Source: Chelydra serpentina (lineage: Eukaryota > Chordata > Testudines > Chelydridae). From it: a DNA stretch of 64,000 nucleotides. The position numbers and the translations under genes were made by a program. The notes beneath the pieces were generated by a model. That model was given only the letters and a program-made list of their open reading frames with translations. It did not search any database and was not told where the DNA came from. The stretch spans positions 186,001 to 250,000 of the forward strand of contig JBAIAC010000608.1 in assembly GCA_037349315.1 (NCBI GenBank). Reading direction: 5' to 3'. Positions 57,410 to 64,000 of the stretch are shown here, in pieces; position 1 is the first letter of the stretch; every line of letters begins with the position of its first letter.

Positions 57410-58110
57410 TGGGGGCGGGGCTCTGGCACAGCCCGGGGGCGGGGCAGCTCCTGGGGGCGGGGCCCCGTCACAGCGGGGCATCTCCTGGGGGCGGTGCTCT
57501 GGCTCCATTGGGAGCCGGGGTCGGGGCAGCTCCTGGGGGCGGGGCTCTGGCACAGCCCGGGGGTGGGGCAGCGCCTGGGGGCAGGGCTGTGGCTCCATTG
57601 GGAGCCGGGGGCGGGGCAGCTCCTGGGGGCGGGGCTCTGGCTTCATTGTGAGCCGTGGGCGGGGCAGCTCCTGGGGGCAGGGCTCTGGCACAGCCCAGGG
57701 GCGGGGCAGCTCCTGGGGGCGGGGCTCTGGCTCCATTGGGAGCCGCGGGCGGGGCAGCTCCTGGGGGCGGGTTTCTGGCACAGAGCGGGGACGGGGCAGC
57801 TCATGGGCGTGGGAGTCTGGTACAAAGCGGGGGCGGGGCAGCTCCTGGGGGCGGGACGGGGCATCACCTGGGGGCGGTGCTCTGGCTGCATTGTGAGTCG
57901 GGGGCGGGGCAGCTCCTAGGGGCGGGGCTCTGGCTCCATTGGGAGCCGGGGGCGGGGCAGCTCTTGGGGGTGGGGCTCTGGCACAGAGCGGGGACGGGGC
58001 AGCTCCTGGGGGCGGGGCTCTGGCTCCATTGGGAGCCGGGGGTGGGGCAGCTCCTGGGGGCTGGGCTCTGGCACAGAGCGGGGATGGGGTAGCTCCTGGG
58101 GGCGGGGCTC
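57410..58110 (+). repeat. higher-order repeat block, copy 1 (offset 4329 bp)
   Basis: Rare variants recur together at a constant 4329-bp offset in 61739-62439: 'cacagcggggcatct' 57469 and 61798, 'gccgcgggc' 57742 and 62071, 'gctgcattgtgagtc' 57885 and 62214, 'ggggatgg' 58080 and 62409. Confidence 0.9.
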
Positions 58111-61100
58111 TGGCACAGCCTGGGGGCCTGGCATCTCCTGGGGGTGGTGCTCTGTCTCCATTGTGAGCCAAGGGCAGGGCCGCTCCTGGGGGAGGGGCTC
58201 TGGCTCAATTGTGAGCCAGGGGCGGGGCAGCGCCTGCGAGCGGGGCTCTGGCACAGCCCGGGGGCGGGGCAGCTCCTGGTGGCGGGGCCCTGTCACAGCG
58301 GGGCATCTCCTGGGGGCGGTGCTCTGGCTCCATTGTGAGCCGGGGGCGGGGCAGCTCCTGGGGGCGGTGCTCTGGCTCCATTGGGAGCCGAGGTCGGGGC
58401 AGCTCCTGGGGGCGGGGCTCTGTCTCCATTGTGAGCCGGGGGCGGGGCAGCTCTTGGGGGCGGGGCTCTGGCACAGAGCGGGGACCGGGCAGCTCCTGGG
58501 GGCGGGGCTCTGGCACAGCCCGGGGGCGGGGCAGCTCCTCGGGGCGGGGCTCTGTCTCCATTGTGAGCCGGGGGCGGGGCAGCTCCTGGGGCGGGGCTCT
58601 GGCCCAGCCCGGGGTGCGGGGCAGCTCCTGGGGGCGGTGCTCTGGCTCCATTGTGAGCCAGGGGCGGGGCAGCACCTGGGGGCCGGTTTCTGGCTCCATT
58701 GTGAGCCGGGGGCGGGGCAGCTACTCGGGGCGGGGCGGGGCAACTCCTGGGGGCGGTGCTCTGGCTCCATTGTGAGCTGGGGGCGGGGCATCTCCTGGGG
58801 GTGGGGCGGGGCATCTCCTGGGCGCGGTGCTCTGGCTCCATTGGGAGCCGGGGTCGGGGCAGCTCCTAGGGGCGGGGGCTCTGGCTCCATTGGGAGCCGG
58901 TGGCGGGGCAGCTCTTGGGGGCGGGGCTCTGGCACAGAGCGGGGACGGGGCAGCGCCTCGGGGCGGGGCTCTGGTTCCATTGGGAGCCGGGGGCGGGGCA
59001 TCTCCTGGGGGCGCGGCTCTGGCACAGCCCGGGGGCAGGGCAGTGCCTGGGGGCGGGGCTGTGGCTCCATTGGGAGCCGGGGGCGGGGCAGCTCCTGGGG
59101 GCGGGACTCTGGCACAAAGCGGGGACGGGGCAGCTCCTGGGGGCGGGACTCTGGCATAGCACGGGGGCGGGGAAGCTCCTGGGGGCGAGGGTCAGGCTCC
59201 ATTGTGAGCCGGGGGCGGGGCACCGCATGGGGGCGGGGCTCTGGCACAGCCCGGGGGCGGGGCAGCTCATGGGGTTGGGGTTCTGGCATAGCACGGGGGC
59301 GGGGCAGCTCCTGGGGGCGGGACTCTGGCACAAAGCGGGGACGGGGCATCTCCTGGGGGCGGGGCCCTGTCACAGCGGGGCATCTCCTGGGGGCGGTGCT
59401 CTGGCTCCATTGTGAGCCGCGGGCGGGGCAGCTCCTGGGGGCGGGGCTGTGGCTCCATTGTGAGCCGGGGGCGGGGCAGCTCCTCGGGGCGGGGCTGTGG
59501 CTCCATTGTGAGCCGGGGGCGGGGCAGCTCCTGGGGGCGGGGCTCTGGCCCAGCCCGGGGGCGAGGCAGCTCCTCGGGGCGGTGCTCTGGCTCCATTGTG
59601 AGCCAGGGGCGGGGCAGCACCTGGGGGCGGGTTTCTGGCTCCATAGTGAGCCGGGGGCGGGGCAGCTCCTGGGGGCGGGGCGGGGCATCTCCTGGGGGCG
59701 GTGCTCTGGCTCCATTGTGAGCCGGGGGCGGGCAGCTCCTGGGGGTGGGGCGGGGCATCTCCTGGGAGCGGTGCTCTGGCTCCATTGGGAGCCGGGGTCG
59801 GGGCAGCTCCTGGGGGCGGGGCTCTGGCTCCATTGGGAGCCGGGGGTCGGGCAGCTCTTGGGGGCGGGGCTCTGGCACAGAGCGGGGATGGGGCAGCTCC
59901 TGGGGGCGGGGATCTGGCACAGCCCGGGGGCGGGGCAGCGCCTCGGGGCGGGGCTCTGGCTCCATTGGGAGCCGGGGGCGGGGCATCTCCTGGGGGCGGG
60001 GCTCTGGCACAGCCCGGGGGCGGGGCAGCTCCTCGGAGTGGGGCATTGGCTCCATTGGGAGCCGGGGGCGGGCCAGCTCCTGGGGGCGGGGCTCTGGCAC
60101 AGAGCGGGGACGGGGCAGCTCCTGCGGGCGGGGCTCTGGCACAAAGCGGGGACGGGGCAGCTCCTGGGGGCGGGGCTCTGGCACAGCCCGGGGGCGGGGC
60201 AGCGCCTGGGGGCGGGGCTCTGGCTCCATTGAGAGCCGGGGGCGGGGCAGCTCCTGGGGGCGGGGCTCTGGCACAAAGCGGGGACGGGGCAGCTCCTGGG
60301 GGCGGGGCTCTGGCATAGCACGGGGGCGGGGCTCTGGCATAGCACGGGGGCGGGGCAGCTCCTGGGGGCGGGACTCTGGCACAAAGCGGGGACGGGGCAG
60401 CTCCTGGGGGCGGGGCTCTGTCTCCATTGTGAGCCAGGGGCGGGGCCGCTCCTGGGTGCGGGGCTCTGGCTCAATTGTGAGCCGGGGGCGGGGCAGCGCC
60501 TGGGGGCGGGGCTCTGGCACAGCCCGGGGGTGGGGCAGCTCCTGGGGGCGGGGCCCCGTCACAGCGGGGCATCTCCTGGGGGCGGTGCTCTGGCTCCATT
60601 GGGAGCCGGGGTCGGGGCAGCTCCTGGGGGCGGGGCTCTGGCACAGCCCGGGGGCGGGGCAGCGCCTGGGGGCAGGGCTGTGGCTCCATTGTGAGCCGTG
60701 GGCGGGGCAGCTCCTGGGGGCAGGGCTCTGGCACAGCCCGGGGGCGGGGCAGCTCCTGGGGGCGGGGTTCTGGCACAGAGCGGGGACGGGGCAGCTCATG
60801 GGGGTGGGAGTCTGGCACAAAGCGGGGACGGGGCAATTCCTTGGGGCGGGGCTCTGGCACAAAGCGGGGACCGGGCAGCTCTTGGGGGCGGGGCTCTGTC
60901 TCCATTGTGAGCCAGGGGCGGGGCCGCTCCTGGGGTCGGGGCTCTGGCTCAATTGTGAGCCGGGGGCGGGGCAGCCCCTGGGGGCGGAGCTATGGCACAG
61001 TCCGGGGGCGGGGCAGCTCCTGGGGGCAGTGCTCTGGCTCCAATGTGAGCCAGGGGCGGGGCAGCTCCTGGGGGCGGGTCTCTGGCTCCATTGTGAGCCG

Positions 61101-61738
61101 GGGGCGGGGCAGGTCCTGGGGGCGGGGCTCTGGCTCCATTGGGAGCCGGGGGCTGGGCAGCTCCTGGGGGCGGGGCTCTGGCACAGAGCGGGGACGGGGC
61201 AGCTCCTGGGGGCGGGGCTCTGGCTCCATTGGGAGCCGGGGGTGGGGCACCTCCTGGGGGCTGGGCTCTGGCACAGAGCGGGGACGGGGTAGCTCCTGGG
61301 GGCGGGGCTCTGGCTCCATTGTGAGCCAGGGGCGGGGCAGCTCCTGGGGGCGGGGCCCTGGCTCCATTGGGAGCCGGGGGCTGGGCAGCTCCTGGGGGCG
61401 GGGCTCTGGCACAGCGCGGTGCGCGGCAGCTCCTGGGTCCGGGGCTCTGTCACAGAGCGGGAAGTGGCAGCTCCTGGGGGTGGGGCTCTGGCATAGCCCG
61501 GGGGCGGGGCAGCTCCTGGGGGCGGGACTCTGGCACAAAGTGGGGACGGGGCAGCTCCTGGGTGCGGGGCCCTGGCACAGCCCGGGGGCGGGGCAGCTCC
61601 TGGGGGCGGGACTCTGGCACAAAGCGGGGACGGGGCAGCTCCTGGGGGCGGGGCTCTGTCTCCATTGTGAGCCAGGGGCGGGGCCGCTCCTGGGGGCGGG
61701 GCTCCGGCTCAATTGTGAGCCGGGGGCGGGGCAGCGCC

Positions 61739-62439
61739 TGGGGGCGGGGCTCTGGCACAGCCCGGGGGCGGGGCAGCTCCTGGGGGCGGGGCCCCGTCAC
61801 AGCGGGGCATCTCCTGGGGGCGGTGCTCTGGCTCCATTGGGAGCCGGGGTCGGGGCAGCTCCTGGGGGCGGGGCTCTGGCACAGCCCGGGGGTGGGGCAG
61901 CGCCTGGGGGCAGGGCTGTGACTCCATTGGGAGCCGGGGGCGGGGCAGCTCCTGGGGGCGGGGCTCTGGCTTCATTGTGAGCCGTGGGCGGGGCAGCTCC
62001 TGGGGGCAGGGCTCTGGCACAGCCCGGGGGAGGGGCAGCTCCTGGGGGCGGGGCTCTGGCTCCATTGGGAGCCGCGGGCGGGGCAGCTCCTGGGGGTGGG
62101 TTTCTGGCACAGAGCGGGGACGGGGCAGCTCATGGGCGTGGGAGTCTGGCACAAAGCGGGGGCGGGGCAGCTCCTGGGGGCGGGACGGGGCATCACCTGG
62201 GGGCGGTGCTCTGGCTGCATTGTGAGTCGGGGGCGGGGCAGCTCCTAGGGGCGGGGCTCTGGCTCCATTGGGAGCCGGGGGCGGGGCAGCTCTTGGGGGC
62301 GGGGCTCTGGCACAGAGCGGGGACGGGGCAGCTCCTGGGGGCGGGGCTCTGGCTCCATTGGGAGCCGGGGGTGGGGCAGCTCCTTGGGGCTGGGCTCTGG
62401 CACAGAGCGGGGATGGGGTAGCTCCTGGGGGCGGGGCTC
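61739..62439 (+). repeat. higher-order repeat block, copy 2
   Basis: Partner of 57410-58110 within the GC-box array. About 700 bp shared with few substitutions. Confidence 0.9.
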
Positions 62440-62799
62440 TGGCACAGGCCGGGAGCGGGGCAACTCCTGGGGGCGGGTTTCTGGCTCCATTGTGAGCCGG
62501 GGGTGGGGCAGCTCCTGGGGGCGGGGCTCTGGCTCCATTGGGAGCCGGGGGCGGGTCAGCTCCTGGGGGCGGGGCTCTGGCACAGCGCGGGGCGGGGAAG
62601 CTCCTGGGTCCGGGGCTCTGGCACAGAGCGGGGACGTGGCAGCTCCTGGGGGTGGGGCTCTGGCATAGCCCGGGGGCGGGGCAGCTCCTGGGGGCGGGAC
62701 TCTGGCACAAAGCGGGGACGGGGCAGCTCCTGGGGGCGGGGCTCTGGCTCCATTGTGAGCCGGGGGCGGGGCAGCTCCTGGGGGCGGGGCTCTGGCACA

Positions 62800-64000
62800 G
62801 AGCGGGGACGTGGCAGCTCCTGGGGGTGGGGCTCTGGCATAGCCCCGGGGCGGGGCAGCTCCTGGGGGCGGGACTCTGGCACAAAGCGGGGACGGGGCAG
62901 TTCCTGGGGGCGGGGCTCTGGCACAAAGCGGGGACCGGGCAGCTCCTGGGGGCGGGGCTCTGGCACAGCCCGGGGGCGGGGCAGCTCCTGGGGGCGGGAC
63001 TCTGGCACAAAGCGGGGACGGGGCATCTCCTGGGGGCGGGGCTCTGGCTCCATTGTGAGCCAGGGGCGGGGCAGCTCCTGGGGGCGGGGCTCTGGATCCA
63101 TTGTGAGCCGGGGGCGGGGCAGCTCCTGGGGGCGGGGCGGGGCATCACCTGGGGGCGGTGCTCTGGCTGCATTGTGAGTCGGGGGCGGGGCAGCTCCTGG
63201 GGGCGGGGCTCTGGCTCCATTGGGAGCCGGGGGCGGGGCAGCTCTTGGGGGCGGGGCTCTGGCACAGAGCGGGGACGGGGCAGCTCCTGGGGGCGGGGCT
63301 CTGGCTCCATTGGGAGCCGGGGGGTGGGGCAGCTCCTGGGGGCTGGGCTCTGGCACAGAGCGGGGACGGGGTAGCTCCTGGGGGCGGGGCTCTGGCACAG
63401 GCCGGGAGCGGGGCAGCTCCTGGGGGCGGGTATCTGGCTCCATTGTGAGCCGGGGGCGGGGCAGCTCCTGGGGGCGGGGCTCTGGCACAGCGCGGGGCGG
63501 GGCAGCTCCTGGGTCCGGGGCTCTGGCACAGAGCGGGGACGTGGCAGCTCCTGGGGGTGGGGCTCTGGCATAGCCCCGGGGCGGGGCAGCTCCTGGGGGC
63601 GGGACTCTGGCACAAAGCGGGGACGGGGCAGTTCCTGGGGGCGGGGCTCTGGCACAAAGCGGGGACCGGGCAGCTCCTGGGGGCGGGGCTCTGGCACAGC
63701 CCGGGGGCGGGGCAGCTCCTGGGGGCGGGACTCTGGCACAAAGCGGGGACGGGGCATCTCCTGGGGGCGGGGCTCTGGCTCCATTGTGAGCCAGGGGCGG
63801 GGCAGCTCCTGGGGGCGGGGCTCTGGATCCATTGTGAGCCGGGGGCGGGGCAGCTCCTGGGGGCGGGGCGGGGCATCACCTGGGGGCGGTGCTCTGGCTG
63901 CATTGTGAGTCGGGGGCGGGGCAGCTCCTGGGGGCGGGGCTCTGGCTCCATTGGGAGCCGGGGGCGGGGCAGCTCTTGGGGGCGGGGCTCTGGCACAGAG
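62800..64000 (+). repeat. 731-bp tandem higher-order duplication
   Basis: 'tggcatagccccgggg' at 62835 and 63566, 'gctgcattgtgagtc' at 63166 and 63897, and 'cacagag' at 63263 and 63994 share a 731-bp offset. The second copy is cut by the window end. Confidence 0.9.

Larger units (their letters stand above)
54510..64000 (+). repeat. GC-box/CCAAT minisatellite, main array (about 210 units)
   Basis: Units of 42 bp ('cggggcagctcctgggggcg' + 'gggctctggcacag' + variable) and 48 bp ('gctctggctccattgggagc' type) alternate in complex order and continue past the window end. Each unit has GGGGCGGGGC boxes. 48-bp units carry ATTGG (reverse CCAAT) or the mutated ATTGTGAG form. It is the reverse complement of the array at 37740-39300. 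Proline/arginine-rich frames of up to 852 codons run across it and are not accepted as genes. Confidence 0.95.

Noticed and set aside
54825..63832. Series of 700-850 codon frames rich in Pro, Arg, Glu, Gln (both strands)
   Set aside because: Products of 42/48-bp repeat units without stop codons. They have 14/16-residue periodicity, no splice or promoter evidence tied to a frame, and several competing frames over the same DNA.

Overview
This is vertebrate nuclear DNA, most likely from a turtle. It has no prokaryotic gene organisation. It is dense in Pol III tRNA genes and tRNA pseudogenes, CR1 LINE 3' ends, LTRs, a PIF/Harbinger DNA transposon, TA-flanked MITEs and a spliced KRAB zinc-finger gene. 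The turtle call rests on recognising the CR1, LTR and MITE sequence types and is an inference.

Layout. 1-25 kb is a tRNA-rich interval with loci for Ser, Cys, Arg, Thr, Asn, initiator and elongator Met, Val, Tyr, Ile, Gly, Lys, Ala, Leu and Glu. Many are decayed. The interval also holds CR1, LTR and MITE insertions and a 57-bp minisatellite. 25.2-27.8 kb is a Harbinger element with a frameshifted transposase and a nested MITE, followed directly by a second 57-bp array. 28.9-34.4 kb (minus strand) is a four-exon KRAB-C2H2 zinc-finger gene whose splice sites keep frame. It carries a TGA in coding exon 3 and only a few fingers, so it is probably a pseudogene or a truncating allele. 34.4-40.5 kb is a set of inverted duplications of a CpG-rich, promoter-like module. 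One arm contains a GC-box/CCAAT minisatellite and a ZNF143 plus ETS/CRE-type motif group. 42.1-46.0 kb (minus) is a gammaretrovirus-like endogenous provirus, truncated in pol, with a 3' LTR and a long env frame. 46.6-48.0 kb is an inverted copy of the tRNA module at 10.2-11.6 kb. 49.5-51.0 kb holds two inverted LTR copies with a tRNA-Arg gene in the spacer.

From 51.0 kb to the end of the window the sequence is tandem repeat: a 68-bp repeat (about 5 units), a fragment of the promoter-like module, a 39-bp G-run array (51.6-54.5 kb), and a 42/48-bp GC-box/CCAAT array (54.5-64.0 kb) that runs off the window. The last two look like very large expansions of short motifs that occur once or a few times in the promoter-like module at 35-40 kb. 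The long reading frames across them come from unit lengths divisible by three and are not called as genes.

How it fits together. The only protein-coding candidates are the zinc-finger gene and transposon or retrovirus remnants. The functional content is mainly the tRNA genes and possibly the promoter-like arrays. Repeated inverted duplication of small modules (tRNA module, promoter module, LTRs) is the dominant structural theme.
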